Assembly: GCA_025602915.1 (NCBI GenBank)
Contig: JAHLJZ010000008.1
Coordinates: 62,001-126,000 of the forward strand
Origin: Paraphysoderma sedebokerense
Lineage: Eukaryota > Blastocladiomycota > Physodermatomycetes > Physodermatales > Physodermataceae
Direction of reading: 5' to 3'
DNA length: 64,000 bases
Both the position numbers and the translations under genes were made by a program. Under the pieces are notes generated by a model, which was given only the letters and a program-made list of their open reading frames with translations, was not told the origin of the DNA and ran no database searches. This document shows, in pieces, positions 33,049-45,782 of this stretch (positions are counted from its first letter, which is position 1; every line of letters begins with the position of its first letter).

Positions 33049-34368
33049 TTATTTCTTCGAGTATGCTGTGTCACGTTGAATCGTCCAGTATTCAAAATCC
33101 AAGAAGTTACTTTGCAATGTTCTCTCGATTGTGGCAGTAGATAACCTATTTGACCTTGATAAGAGTTCATCGTCCGCAAACTGCTTACCGAATGTGCTCG
33201 ACTCCAGAGTTTGTGTTTGCATATTCTGATTCGTTTTATTCGTCGGGGATATTCCAGGCGCATGGAAAATCGGCATCGGACCACTGATTTTCATAGTTGG
33301 AGGTTCTTCTTCTCGAATTCCGAGGTTTAATTTCAATCGATCCCATACTGAATTTGATTTTTCAAAATTTGTTTCTGTTTCGGGACTTTCTGCGAATTGC
33401 TCTTCGATATCGCGATGATGATAATGAATATGAGAACGAAATATTGGGAATAACACTAAGAAGAATATTGCAGCATCGATTTTGAGGGATAACATTCCGA
33501 TGACACGTGATAGGTATAATATTCTCCGAGACTTGAAAATGAGCAAGTTTAGAATATTTAACGAGATGAATAGGAGGTTCACAAGGCCGGCCAAGGATAA
33601 AGGTAATAACAGTTTAAGGTTGATAGAATTTTTAGCCAATCCGTTTGTTTTTTGAACCGATTGAGATGTCAATAACCGCGAAGAAGTCAAAAATGAGATC
33701 GTTATCCAATAACCGATATTCAATAAAAGACTTAGTAAATTAAATCCTCCTAATGCAAACGTATTAACGGTCTGATCTAACAGTCTCGCCATGGCGTCTG
33801 GCTCCTGTCCTCTTCTACCGGCATTGCTTAGTGATCGGCCCCCTAAGTATTGAAGCGCAATAGATGCAATCTGCATTCCCAAGCAAGCTAAGGCAAGTAA
33901 TACTACCAACCCTAGCACAAGCAGCCACAGGCGAGATCCTAATGTATCGTTATGATCCTCCGTATGTCCTTCGGATTGCCTCCGTAGACTTCTCAATTTC
34001 CAAATTCTCAGTCCCAAAAAAATGGCAAGAGATGCCCAGAATGATATTAAGATGGAACCGTCTCTGCTGATATTGAAGTAAGTCGATCCGTTTATTCGAT
34101 AATTGAGCAGTCGCACTATTATGCCAACTACGGAAGCAAGGGTATGGAAGAGTAGAAAAGACAACCCAATAATTAAGGCAATCCAACAATATGTTGCTCG
34201 CCTTTTGACAGTTGTTATGATGATCAGTTGACGTTTCTGAAAGAAATAACGAAAATGAGGATATGCGCAATGTATCGTTTTGATCATTAGAACAAAGCTT
34301 AATGATTCGATTGCGAGAGCGACACCGAGGTCGGTGGTAGTAAGCGACGGGTCGGCAATGGACGTCAT
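33049..34368 (-). CDS. intronless multi-pass (about 7 TM) membrane protein
   Basis: A single uninterrupted frame of 439 codons, unlike the intron-rich neighbours. Hydrophobic segments lie at ALAIESLSFVLMI, CWIALIIGLSFLLFHTLASV, ILISFWASLAIFLGLRIW, LWLLVLGLVVLLALACLGM, GGFNLLSLLLNIGYWITI, LLLPLSLAGLVNLLFISLNI and IDAAIFFLVLFPIF. They are separated by short loops with basic residues on the cytosolic side (RIWKLRSLRR). A hydrophilic C-terminal tail of about 120 residues is rich in Ser, Thr and Asn. The seven-helix layout with a long tail is receptor-like, but I see no motif of a known G-protein-coupled receptor class, so the function is open. The start was chosen at the first ATG of the frame. 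Confidence 0.75.
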   Translation of the reverse strand: MTSIADPSLTTTDLGVALAIESLSFVLMIKTIHCAYPHFRYFFQKRQLIIITTVKRRATYCWIALIIGLSFLLFHTLASVVGIIVRLLNYRINGSTYFNISRDGSILISFWASLAIFLGLRIWKLRSLRRQSEGHTEDHNDTLGSRLWLLVLGLVVLLALACLGMQIASIALQYLGGRSLSNAGRRGQEPDAMARLLDQTVNTFALGGFNLLSLLLNIGYWITISFLTSSRLLTSQSVQKTNGLAKNSINLKLLLPLSLAGLVNLLFISLNILNLLIFKSRRILYLSRVIGMLSLKIDAAIFFLVLFPIFRSHIHYHHRDIEEQFAESPETETNFEKSNSVWDRLKLNLGIREEEPPTMKISGPMPIFHAPGISPTNKTNQNMQTQTLESSTFGKQFADDELLSRSNRLSTATIERTLQSNFLDFEYWTIQRDTAYSKK

Positions 34369-35423
34369 ACAAATAGTAGATTATAATGGTGACGATGAGA
34401 TATTCGAATTGCAATTAACTATAATTCACTAGTAATGCGATCAGCCAAGATGGAGACAAAGTCGATCCACCTCCTTTTTGGGGAATACTGGATAATATTT
34501 TACGCTGCTGTGAAACGAATTGTTTAATTCTAATTAGCACAAAACAGCAATGTACAATTATCGAAGGCACACATTATTATTTAATTCGGGCCGCAATTGA
34601 ATTTCATAATCATGACTTAATGAACGATTCATGAGTACAATTATGGGTTTGCGGCGTGGGGTACTGTGTCTCGACAATTGAGCATTCTGGATTGGTGCGC
34701 TACTTTGTGCGCGTCTGTATTGAAAGAGGCGCTTGCCGAGGCCGGATTGCGACCACACACGAAGCCTGATTTCTGACGGTGCTGGGGTGATGCCATGACA
34801 TGACAATGAAAAGCGTAAGAGTATTATCTGTGCTGAAATTTATAATAGAGTTTGAGTTGATGATGCAGCAGTACTGTAAGTCGGGGTTTTTGCGGAGCAT
34901 AGGTCGAACATTCTATATAATTCCATGACATCGGAAAATCAGCACTTAATTCACGTATTTGAGCTAATGACTCTTCGACTTCCTTATCGTTGAGCTGTCT
35001 TCAAGTTGGAGACAAGCATGAGCACGCACGTTAAGTGAAGGAAAAGTTACAATTCCGTCATGACATCAGTTTATGGGGATATTGAACGGACGTAAAACCT
35101 CAAATCATGCCAAATAGGGAGCAGAAGTTTCCACTCAGAAATAAGCATATGTCATATTACAACTGTATATGATGTTGTACAGATTAAATGATGTCAGAGA
35201 CAAGATTATAAATTGAGGGATACTAATTACAGGCTTTGAATTGGCGCCGTTGCCACAGTAACACAGTTCAAAACAAAGTTTTCGTGGCGAGATTCGCCTG
35301 TCGATCGATATCCATTAATAATCACATTCTTAATTGATACAGTTGAGGGAAATTGGTTGAAAACCGATCAAAAACCTAGATTTGTCGTTCCTATTTCACT
35401 GGGAATATTCAAAATTGAGGAAT
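34369..35423. promoter_or_regulatory. long divergent intergenic region
   Basis: About 1050 bases between the intronless membrane gene (-) and the Cbp3-like gene (+). An 82-codon minus-strand frame (34806-34558) ending HDYEIQLRPELNNNVCLR is the only candidate gene. It has no family resemblance and I do not call it. Confidence 0.35.
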
Positions 35424-36538
35424 ATGTCTGCCGCTCTCCAAAATGCGACGAAGAGACTGGTGTGTTCGGCGGGTAGGAGAAGCATAGTAAGTTCCCTCTG
35501 CCTATACCAAATAGAGAATGGTTAATTGATTGTAAATTGCCCAAGATACGACATATGCAATCCTCCGGCGTCCAAACAGAGCAGTCACTTCATCGACTTC
35601 CGCTTGCGCAGTCCAGGCTACATTCTACTCGCAACTTGCAATCTCTTCGCCAATTCTCTTCCTCTCTCCACAAGTCATTTTCCTCTGCCTCATCTCAATC
35701 TACAGCAAGCACAAGGACTACTATTGATTCCAATTCAAATGTGGAGGAAATTCCGGAATGGAAGCAGAATTTAGCCTTAAAGGTCGGAAAATGGTTAGGG
35801 TATTACAGGAAAGAACCTAAATTGATCCGACATACACTGTATTTATACCAAGGTTGTAAAGATCAGACAGAGAAAAATGTGGAGTGGGTTCTAAAGAGTA
35901 TGTGTAACATTGTGATATCTTATGTGTCGCTGCGATTCTAATGACTTTAATTTATTCTTCGATTCCGCTCTTTAATCGCGGAAATAGATGGCGAACTTCC
36001 AGATACATTTCAAACTTGGTTTTCCCTTTCCTTAGTACACATATGGCTGTTGATGGTTCGATTAAGAGCGGAAGGACCGGTTGGAAAAGAATACATCCAA
36101 GGAGTGGTAGATCATTTCTTCAGGGATATGGAGGATAGGTTGTGGGCAATGGGAATTAAACAACAGAGTATAATTAGCAGAAGTTTGAAGGAATTTTTGA
36201 GTATGTTTTATGGCGGGGTTTTGGCTTTCGACGAGGGCCTAGGCAGTGAAAACGATATTGTTCTGGGAGCTGCCGTCTGGAGGTAACGTTTCGATATCAT
36301 TATATCAAAAATTTGCAATTCAATTGTATTTATTGATTTCAATTTTTATTATAGGAATTTATTTGCAATGAATTCAGATATGGAGGAAGTGTCTGTCGTA
36401 GTGGAATACATGAGGCGGGAGTTGCAACATTTGGACCAAATTTCGGCTGAAGACCTATTGAGCGGGAAGGTCAATTTTAGTGGGGAAATAGCTGATGTAA
36501 ACGGGGAAGGGGCAAGGGCTGAAAACCGAAACAAATAA
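35424..36538 (+). CDS. ubiquinol-cytochrome c reductase assembly chaperone (Cbp3/UQCC1)
   Basis: Exons: 35424-35486, 35546-35897, 35988-36282 and 36355-36538 (297 residues). The N-terminus is rich in Arg, Ser and Gln without acidic residues, as expected of a mitochondrial presequence. The conserved core follows: WLGYYRKEPKLIRHTLYLY, FQTWFSLSLVHIWLLMVRLR, YIQGVVDHFFRDMEDRL and LKEFLSMFYGGVLAFDEGL, ending AAVWRNLF. These match the Cbp3/UQCC1 family signature. The protein works with Cbp6/UQCC2 at the mitochondrial ribosome exit to fold new cytochrome b for complex III. The acidic C-terminus is not conserved. Every join keeps phase, and the core helices are formed across introns. Confidence 0.9.
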
Positions 36539-36973
36539 ATTAGGCTGTATTGAAGGGGAGTCCACGTTTGTGATTGCAATGCAAATTTTAGGGCTGCAAT
36601 GGCAATTTTGGGCTGTAATAAACGCTGTGGCACCGATCAGATTATCCACATTGTGCTAGTTTATAGGCTCCAATGGTGGTGTTTAATTCCGACAATATAG
36701 AAGCTCGAGGACATTGCCGGATATTGCGCCGTGGGAAGTAGAAGCTTGAAACAGGAATTAGTTTCGGAAAGAGTTATATCTCTTGCAGCGCTGTTTCGAC
36801 AATTTCCTCTCCGCATCCTGCATCTTGCCGTGCACACTCCCGTTGACGTCATCTCCTCGCACTCCTTTGCGCCGCATCGAAAGAGCAGCTTTGCATATCC
36901 ATATCAGCAGCACATAAGTATATAGAGACCAACAGCGCAACCACAGACAAAGATTCAGTCCACCCTAAGAGCC
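36539..36973. other. intergenic region, no gene seen
   Basis: 3' end of the Cbp3-like gene and promoter of the next gene. A TATA-like GTATATAG occurs near 36918, about 55 bases before the next ATG. Opposite-strand frames here look like chance. Confidence 0.35.
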
Positions 36974-38096
36974 ATGGAATTCCACCCTCCCGTTCCTCCG
37001 ACCGAAAGACCTCATCACACAAAGCGATCATTCCACTCCGCCTTTGACGAACCGGCAACCAGCAACTATAACCCATTCGCTGTTGACGCTGGCATCACTC
37101 ATTCTTCTGCATCAAACTACAATGCTCACCCTAATTACGAGCATGAATATACATACCAAGAACCTCCTAGAAAAAGATATCTGCCAGAAAGTGTGGCAAA
37201 AGACTTGCAGATGATGTCTTTAAGAGAACGAGAAGACTATCTGCTGAATACTGCCCACTTAAAATCTGAAAACCCAACTGTCAATGTCGCTTCAGCCGGA
37301 GAGTTTGGCCATATTGATGTTCTACCCAATAGGACAAATGGATATGGGTATGAAGATTCGGTTCTGCAACAATCACAGCAACCTACAAAATCACTTCCAC
37401 TACCATCAACTCCCCCGTCTATAGTCATCCCATCCCCAACATACCCAACGTCACCTCACTCAGCAAACAGTATCTCCGCTACATTCCCCCCACTTAACCC
37501 TCATCCTTCCTCTCCGGCTTTGCCTTCATTTTCAAGGCCAAGATCAAAGAGTTTACCTACCATCCCAAAGTTGGAAAGTATTAAAGAAGGATTACAGTCC
37601 AATTCAACTGCTGGAGCAGCAAACGATGTCACTATGGACGATATTAGAGTTAACAGCAAATACAGGGTTTATATTACAAAGGAGGAGTTGGATGAAATGC
37701 TCAACAGTGATGAATGCGAAAATGAAGTTTTACAAGAGAAAAATTTAAACGGAGATATTAATATGAATGGAGGCATTGAACCGAAAATATCCAATATAGC
37801 TGCATTACCCGGTTTCAGGAGAATTCCACGGATAGTGCTACAACCGGTTGAGTATGTATTGACTTGATTTGTTTCTTCCAAGTTTTTCGCTCCTTGTAAA
37901 AATATCCTTATGTCGATTCCTTACATTACTTCATCTTAGGCATAATCCAGTTAGAGACGTAATACTGTACCAACCTCTGCTTTCAACATCAACATCTCCT
38001 CCGCCCTCCCATGCTGTGCCGCCCACTCCAATTCCGACTCCTACATTCGGTAGCCTAAGCTTTCCAGACGGAAATATGGATATGGACATGGATTAA
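36974..38096 (+). CDS. low-complexity Pro/Ser-rich protein, unknown function
   Basis: Two exons, 36974-37851 and 37940-38096 (344 residues). The sequence is rich in Pro, Ser, Asn and His with no transmembrane segment. Recognisable blocks are a short conserved-looking helix VAKDLQMMSLREREDYLL, a long Pro/Ser stretch (PSIVIPSPTYPTSP), YRVYITKEELDEMLNSDE, and ALPGFRRIPRIVLQPVE continuing over the intron as HNPVRDVILYQPLL. The end is a repeated Met-Asp (DMDMD). The final pieces could be a binding motif for a larger complex. I do not recognise the family; a regulatory or scaffold protein is plausible from the composition. Confidence 0.6.
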
Positions 38097-39287
38097 ATTA
38101 TGCAGCGTCATCAAATAGTACTCTCAACATTCTGGACTCGTCCGCTATCCACCAATTTCAAATTCCCCTGCTCTAAGTGGCGGACCGATGTCATTACGAA
38201 CGAATGCTGTCTACTAGTCCCGTCCCGGCATATTATCAACGCATCGATTCTATTATGTTCATTCTGCTGGCTCCGCTTACCGATTTTCTCTGTCAATAAC
38301 GCCGATAATATAATATAATTACACGATGGCATTTCATACCGATATCAATTAATCAACTCTCTTCACACTCTCCATTTTCTCTATAATGCTATTTCTCTCG
38401 CAATGTTTGCTCTTTGTATTTCTAATTCTCTTAAAGAACGATTGAGAGCAATCCGTTGTACTTTGAGGGTCGTAAACCGTTTTTTGCTTTACTCTGTTGA
38501 TTAAAATTTTATATTCGCTGTTTCGCTAGACATACCAATTCAAAGTGTCACTTTGACGGTTGCATTTTTCTTATACATGGCATTGTGTGTATTCATATTC
38601 TGATGTGTGGAATTAATTGTTATGATACTGTACATATTACGAGTTGAGATTGAGAGCAATGCATAATGTAGCAAAATAAATCACGGATTTTGATAACAAC
38701 TGGTGACTGCGAATCGCAATGTCTTCTGCTAAACTCACGATTTATGTTGTTCAGTGATACAATTTATCGTTTGCACTATACAATGCATCTATAACTTTCG
38801 ACTGTTGTATACTTCTGGAGTACAAACGCGTTAGGGACTTGTAGGAACGACGATTTGCCACAACTCAAGAGTAATGATAGTTGATACCAATATTTCAATA
38901 AGATAATTGTAGATTAGGCTTAAACTAGACGAATTGTGCGGATGTCGGCGACGATACAGTGAATTAAGCAAATTCCGTAGCTTCTGCGTCGGACTTGGGG
39001 CCTGTAACAGAATTCTATTGAATTAAGCGACCATAGGGCTATTTTTGCTTAGACATATCAGACAGTACACCTTCATTATACCGAGATGACAGAGATGAGA
39101 GTAAGGCAGATCGTGAGTCCGAATCCTGTATAATTTTCTATCGAGAATAAAAGATCGCTGGCAAGTCTGTACACAGTAAATTCCGACCGCCCAAGTTCAT
39201 CCAATCTCTCCATCACCAATAATCACATATTGTGTAAAATACTCTCAGTTGCGAAGGCTAGTCGAATAGCTGATATTCCTAATCAGG
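38097..39287. other. long intergenic region, no gene seen
   Basis: About 1190 AT-rich bases between two plus-strand genes. Only short frames on either strand; no tRNA, repeat or conserved motif recognised. Confidence 0.4.
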
Positions 39288-42200
39288 ATGTCGTCTCCCC
39301 GTCCCTCGTCCCTCTCCCAATTCGAATCAAAAGCTCAGTTGGATGATATTCATATTCAAAGTTACTTGGATATACAAGAAGCGGTCGTGGCGGTCCCCAT
39401 TCCCGAAAAGGTGTTGTCGGTAGCCACTTGAAAGTGATGAAATCAGACAATTAATCAATTTCTTCTGATTATTATTCCTGAAATATAGTTTAGAGTAAAC
39501 TCAGTTGCTGAAAAACCGAAAGACGTCGCATTTTCTGATGATTCAAAATTACCGTTGCCTTCCCCATTGAAAACCGCCGATTCATTGCTAGGCCCTGATT
39601 TACCGCCCACTCCTATTGAAGAAACGAAAAGCAATGTCTTAAAACCGCAGAATGCTATATCGAAGTCACAGACTTTGGGATTGTCCAGTCAAATTGAAAC
39701 GACACAGCAGTTTTTACAGTGGTTTGCCGAGGTCGAAGATGAAATGGAAAAAAGTGTAGAAGATGTTTATAGGTAAACATCACATTTTATTCCCGAATGA
39801 TTGAAAAATTTATTTAGCAAAGTTTGCCATTCAAAACTCACTTCCGATTCCTTTTCTGTGTACTACATACAATTCCAACGCGCTTCATCCGTTCAAATAA
39901 ACAACACAAAACTCTATGATAGAAATCATCTGGGGGTTCTTAACGGCTATTACAAAAGATATTCAGATTACCTAGGCGTCATTGAAAGCACTACACAACT
40001 TTTGACAAATTTGAATGAAAGTTATGTAGAGGTTCAGAGGAGTACAAAAGGAATGAAAGAAGGATGTGATAGATTATTACAGCAACAGGTCTGATTTCAA
40101 ATTCTCTCGATACTACTATATCTCGGTTCCGTTATTCATTTCTTGCCTTTCCATGCTCGTCTGTCATTGAATATCTTCAATCTGACACTCGTCCATTTAA
40201 TCGAATGAAACTTTTAAAATGAAGACATCCCTCAGCGCACTTTCCGACCAGCTCGATACCCGATTATCTTATTTCACCTACCTCGAGGAAGTAGTGCGAA
40301 TATTAAATGCCCCAGGTGCAGATGAATCAATTGTCTTGAAGCCTGAATTTAAGCCAATGTTGGAAAAGATTGATGAAAGTTTAAGATTCATGGAAAGCAA
40401 TGTATGTTTCTAGGTTCCTCTTTCACCCATTCCTCTTTGGCGCTCTCATCGACTCACTTCTAAATTGACTACATGGGTTTTCCGATGTCTACCTGCCTAC
40501 CGCCAATAGCCAAAATACAAATCATCCCCTACCTTTTCCATTCGATTTAAGCAATGTCTGACCCGTTGTTTAACCCTCATCAAAAATCACGTCGTAATTT
40601 CATTCAATTCTCTCCCGTCATCACCCCCCTCTCTTTCAAAAGAAGAGTCGACTAATAAAGCGAAGGAAAAAGAAAGCGTCGAAGAAGAATTCAACGCTAT
40701 GTTTGGATGGTCGTTCGAATCATTGAACTCGACCGCCAATGAACGTCAGCTGCGAGAGATGATGCGGGAGATTGAGAAAAGGGTGGGAAGAGAGAAAGAT
40801 GAATCTGGAGAGTAAGTTTTCCAATCCATAACCTATGCGCCGATTACATCTGTTACTCTGAGTGTTCTAACTTAAGATCTCCCGAATTACGAAATTAAAA
40901 AATAAAGATGCATGGCTCTCCTTTCTGAATGTTTATCTGTTTATATATCTCACCGAAATCAAATTGTAATGACAAGGTGGAATGAGTGGATCCAAAGTCT
41001 TCAAATGGACAAGGATGCACAATTTGTGGATTTTGTACGTATTTATTTTTCTTCATGTTGCGATTTCACCATGTATAATTCTGCTGATTGCTCACAACAA
41101 TTGTTTTGGCAACTAAACTTTTTGATTTCGTGATTATCTTTGCAGGCTCGAACGAGCATAAGAGGATTCAAATGGATGTTCGAGAAAGAATATATCTCCT
41201 TCTATCGAATTTTTGGGAAATCCGAGAGAAATGATGAAATGTTGGTGTATGTATCTGAGTTTTTTTTTTCTGTCTAGCTTGCGGTATATATCTAACTGAC
41301 CAAAATTGCTGAAACTTTGACCATGGTAGGTCACATCTAGAGAGCCTGTATCATCCACTTCTGGACGGGTTTAGACCACGTATTATCCAAGAATCCAATA
41401 TCTGCGTTCTATCTGCCTTTGTGAAAGAAATATTTACTGCATCATCACTATCTACAACATTGCCGACTTCTTCCACCAATTCCTCCCTTGTTCCTCCTGC
41501 CATTTCCAACGACAATCGTCCTCCACTCAACAATAATGCGGACGGATTGACGCCATCGGCAGACCATTCGAATCAACAACAAACACCGGAAGACACTGAT
41601 ATGTCGGATTTATTGCCAGAATTGTTAGAATCAACTCTTCACGATGCTCAAAATAAATTGATATTTAGGTGTACCAATTTTGTACAAGATATGGAGAATG
41701 CTGTGAAAAACAACAGCGGGAATGGGCCAACGGATTGGTCGAATGATGTGGGGAGATATGTCGTGGGGAAAGGTAAACTACATCATGGACCACCCGATCG
41801 ATGTGTCGGTCAATGTATTGAACTTACACGGCTTGGATACATTACCTAACCCCACAAAATTTGCATAGGAACGAGCCGAAGGAACTCCGCCGCTTTGAAT
41901 GTGCTTCCTGTGCTTGATAATGCCGCAATCGACAAATCCGGAAGTGCTACCGCGACAAATCTAGTATCAGAGAAGCAGATGGATGATCAGAATCAAGTTC
42001 TTAAATTAATGGTTGACGACAGGTCTATATATGTTCCTGTTTTGAAGACTAAATGGGTATTAGAATGGGTGAATGGATGTCTGGACGTATGTTGACCGAC
42101 TGACTTTTGGTTTATTCTTTCTTTCATCAAAGACGATTGGATTTGCGTATCGTGGGAGGCTAAATCTCTTCTCTACTTCTACGGTACTCATACTATTCTG

Positions 42201-43356
42201 GTAATGTAGGAAGCGATTTTTGAAGAGCTGTGTTCAGATTTATATAAAATATGTTTAAACGGACTTCGAAATATGGGTAAAGAAATCAGGCAGCGATTTG
42301 TAAGTATCCGACCAGTCATTACACTTGAAGTTCCGTTACTGATCTCAAATCTCTCCTACCGGTTTTTGCTTTATCTTGGGCCATACTCACTGATTCATTT
42401 CACGATAGTCCCCCGTCGACTCTCTTCTCTTTTCTCTCAAGCATCTTCTCATTCTTCGTTCATTTCTCCGCACTATTTCTGCAGCCCCAAACCAAGCCCT
42501 TTCACCTCACCCAACTTCTCCTTTATCTTCCATGTCTTTATTAAATTTCACATTGTCAGATCGACCCCGCGTGATTCCTAAAACGAATTATAACATTACT
42601 CTAAGGTTTAGTTTACTCAATCCGATTGAGGTTGTTGAAGTTAAGAATAATCAAGAGGAAGAAGATTTAAAGGAGATTGTCGACGGAGAAGTCAAAATCG
42701 TTTGTGAAGAGATTGTAGCTGAAGTTGGTGCACTGTGTGGAGAGGTAGTAAAGGGATGGTTGGTTAGGGTTGGTGTCGGAAGAGGCGGTGGTATGTGCAA
42801 TTGAGATTATCATTTTCTCCGCTCTGTCTGTCGTGGTGTATCGTTTCCTGAAAGTCACTGACGCCGATGTGTCGGTTTGTTCCTTTATTTCAAAGATTCA
42901 CAACAAATACAGGAAACGTATACTTTGTTTCTAGAGACTCTTAAGAAGAGAGTACCTTATATTACGACCAAACTTGAAGATTACATTTCTGAAGCGAAAA
43001 TCCGAAACGTGTTGTTAAAACCGATCAAGGTAATTCGATTGTCCTAACTTTTGTTTCTGCGTTGCTGCGCCGTTCCTTCCATTCGTACCGTTATTGGTTA
43101 GAATGCGATCACTTGGAGTTATGTGACTTAAGATTATCTACTTTGTCAACATTAGGCATTCATTCTACGAACGTACAAAACATTTTTGGACGCTTTGGAT
43201 TCGTTGAGCAAAAATTCTGATGGACAGAGTCAACAGAGTAACAGGGCAGGTATCGGAATGGTTCAAGGTCAAGTAATGAAATACGAAGATTTTGTGAAAT
43301 GGGTCGATAATCTGGGTGATAGAGTGGAACCTCAAGATCAAGCAGCCTGTGAATAA
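39288..43356 (+). CDS. COG3: conserved oligomeric Golgi complex subunit 3
   Basis: Thirteen exons: 39288-39410, 39489-39772, 39959-40088, 40225-40401, 40510-40811, 40908-41034, 41146-41246, 41330-41772, 41869-42086, 42210-42299, 42409-42790, 42896-43029 and 43156-43356 (903 residues). Diagnostic stretches are QQFLQWFAEVEDEMEKS, the coiled coil with TTQLLTNLNESYVEVQR, LDTRLSYFTYLEEVVRIL, FSIRFKQCLTRCLTLIKNHV, LYHPLLDGFRPRIIQESNI and SPVDSLLFSLKHLLILRSF. All follow the order of Cog3/Sec34. COG is an eight-subunit tether for retrograde vesicles at the Golgi. A Ser/Thr/Asn-rich insert in exon 8 (about 41450-41600) is extra. The third intron (39773-39958) is longer than average, and its acceptor was chosen to give VYRYSDYLGVIE; this is the least certain join. 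Confidence 0.85.
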
Positions 43357-43648
43357 GTGATGAATAGATTATCCATGAACAATACACCTTTGCCCTGGTG
43401 CCTATACCTATTCATGCCGGACCTAAGTTTCGCAAAATTTATTATCCTCGATGACTATGAATAAAAAACTCTAACTATGCCAATTGAATTATCATAGTAT
43501 CATGAGAATTACTGACAGATTCAATTAAGTCACGTGACGGAGCATCGTTTTGCACATCTTGCCGCAAATTGCAAACTATTGCAATTTCAATTAAAATCAT
43601 TCATTCGTATAACTCTATTTATTCGACATATAAACTCTAAATCAAACC

Positions 43649-45299
43649 ATGTCGGCATTTAGTTTTAGCCGCTCTATTATGCCAAAAGCGGCAGTAGCTT
43701 GTACTTTTGATGTTGCCACCAAGAAAGGTCAGACAGTGGAAGTGATATACAACCCGCATAATTTGAATTTGAGTAATGTAGAGTATCAGTCATTACCAGT
43801 CGGTGGTCATCATCTAGCAAGTGATATAATGTAAGTTGGTTCAATCATGTCTAAACATCCCTTCGTATTATTATTGGCACAGATATCAGTTCAGTAATTC
43901 CGTTTACATGTTCATTCACAACTTGACTCTCTTCTGACGACAATTTTTGAAATTACCAGTCTTTTTACCGTATCACATTCAGCTTCCACAGTCATGCAAT
44001 CTACCATTTATCCCTGTCTTGCCCTTTTTTCTCGTGCTAAGCTTCCATCTTCTGCTAAGCCTGCGTTCAGAGGGTACTCTATGAAATCCATTTCCCTAGT
44101 ATTTCCGCCTCACACTACAGTGCAGTACATGTATTTGTACAAGAAGTCTCTAGAAGACAAGGTTGCGGAAATGCATGAATGGGATTTATGCGAGAATAAC
44201 GAAAGAGATGCGAAGAAATCGAGTATGAAAAGCTGGATGATGAGCTTGGTCGTGGCAGAAAGAGAGTTTCAGGACCCAATTACGTCTGAAATTGGTGAAA
44301 ATGAAGCAATTTCAAATGGGTTAGAACAGCTTATGAGTACTATGAGTAGTAATTTGATAGTGTTGTGGAAGTGTTTAGCTTTAGGGAAACGAGTCTTGTT
44401 TTTATCGAACGCTGAAAATCAGTTCAAGTATTTGAATGGTATTGCAAGTCCCTCACATTACCTTCCGCAGAAGATCGGCTAATTCTTTTCTCTTTGGTGC
44501 AGTCTATTATGCTTCTCTGCTGTCCTCGTCTTCACTGTCCTTATTCGGTGTCTCTATCACTGATATTCCGTACCTCTCAGTACAGAAATCATACATTGCG
44601 GCCACAACCGAAAGAATATTCGCGGAGAAATCTGATCTCTGGGATATCTTAATAAGTGATGATGGCTCTATTCGACAATCCATGAATGTCAAAATCCGAC
44701 TGACCAAACAAGATAAACTGCTATTCAAAAAACTGAACTCTATAGTCCATTCCAACCCTTCATCTGACTCTGACTTTAATCTTGATCCAAAATCCACTGA
44801 TTATTCCAATACACTGTGCTGCCCTTTATCTTCTGTTTTCTCGGTGTTTCGTTTACGTTTAGAACGTGTTGCTCCGCCGCCTTCTTCTCCGGATTCTTCA
44901 ATCCAACATTTATTTGGAAAATCACAGTTTACAGCCACCACTTCTTCGACGTCTGGTTTAACCATGTTTTCTCGTTTCTTCGATTCTTTGAACACAAGGT
45001 TAACACACAATTTGGACGAATCTATTCAGACTGGAGTGTTTACAATCGATCAGTTCAAACGTGTCGGCATTTCCGACGGTGAAGCGGCTTTTGTTGAAGA
45101 TCTATTAAAAATAAGATTAGAGCATCAACAAGGGCGATGTGAAAGCAAAAAAGGTAAACAAAGCGAAAACGTATCCGCGGATCTTGAAATAAAAATAAAT
45201 GTCGAACGAAGACTGTCGATGTGGAGAAAATTGATAGGAATCATTGTCTGTTATTTTGGATCAATGAAGTGGAGGAGTAGTAAAGTCAAAGCACTTTAA
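43649..45299 (+). CDS. DENN-domain protein, DENND11/LCHN-like
   Basis: Exons: 43649-43830, 43960-44438 and 44503-45299 (485 residues). The start VACTFDVATKKGQTVEVIYN, then VEYQSLPVGGHHLASDI, and CLALFSRAKL with GYSMKSISLVFPPHT, follow the uDENN part of human DENND11 (LCHN). LIVLWKCLALGKRVLFLSN is the cDENN core. SYIAATTERIFAEKSDLWDI corresponds closely to the LCHN segment I recall as YVACTTEKIFEEKRELYD. The C-terminus is charged and ends in a Lys-rich helix. DENN proteins are usually exchange factors for Rab GTPases; the target here is unknown. It lies directly after COG3, so two trafficking genes are neighbours, probably by chance. The second intron is short and retains phase. Confidence 0.75.
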
Positions 45300-45782
45300 G
45301 TAATTTTCTTGTATATTTTAAATTAACTTGTAGAATGAATTTAAATTCGTAAGACTGTGTAGTAAAACCTATCATGTAGAGTTAGTCACATTTGAATGGA
45401 ATACATTTTGTCCAATGGCTATGATCAGGCCATTGTTAACAAATATCAACACGTTGATATAAGAGCATTCAAAACCAACTCCGAAATGGAAACTGTACAG
45501 TTCTTTACGCGCAGGAATTTTATATCTGATTTTCAAAATTTACAAATCTTGTTCTTCAACGTATGACACAATCATTGAAATTACTACAATTGTTGCGATC
45601 ATAAGAGTTTAATGGGAGTATTTTTTCGACAAAATTGACCGCATCGGGTCATTCCTATCCAAAATTGCATGATTCATGGATGTATCAATAAAGAACCAAT
45701 GTATCGACTCCAACTTTGTGTGAAAGTCGATGGGGAGGTGGCTTTTGCATAATTAAACGACTAACTCCTTTTTATCTTTTAG
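45300..45782. other. convergent intergenic region, no gene seen
   Basis: 3' space between the DENND11-like gene (+) and the PC4 gene (-). AT-rich, no coding signal. Confidence 0.4.

Noticed and set aside
34558-34806. 82-codon minus frame in the long divergent gap
   Set aside because: Possible but unsupported: no family, no neighbours in phase, no clear promoter.
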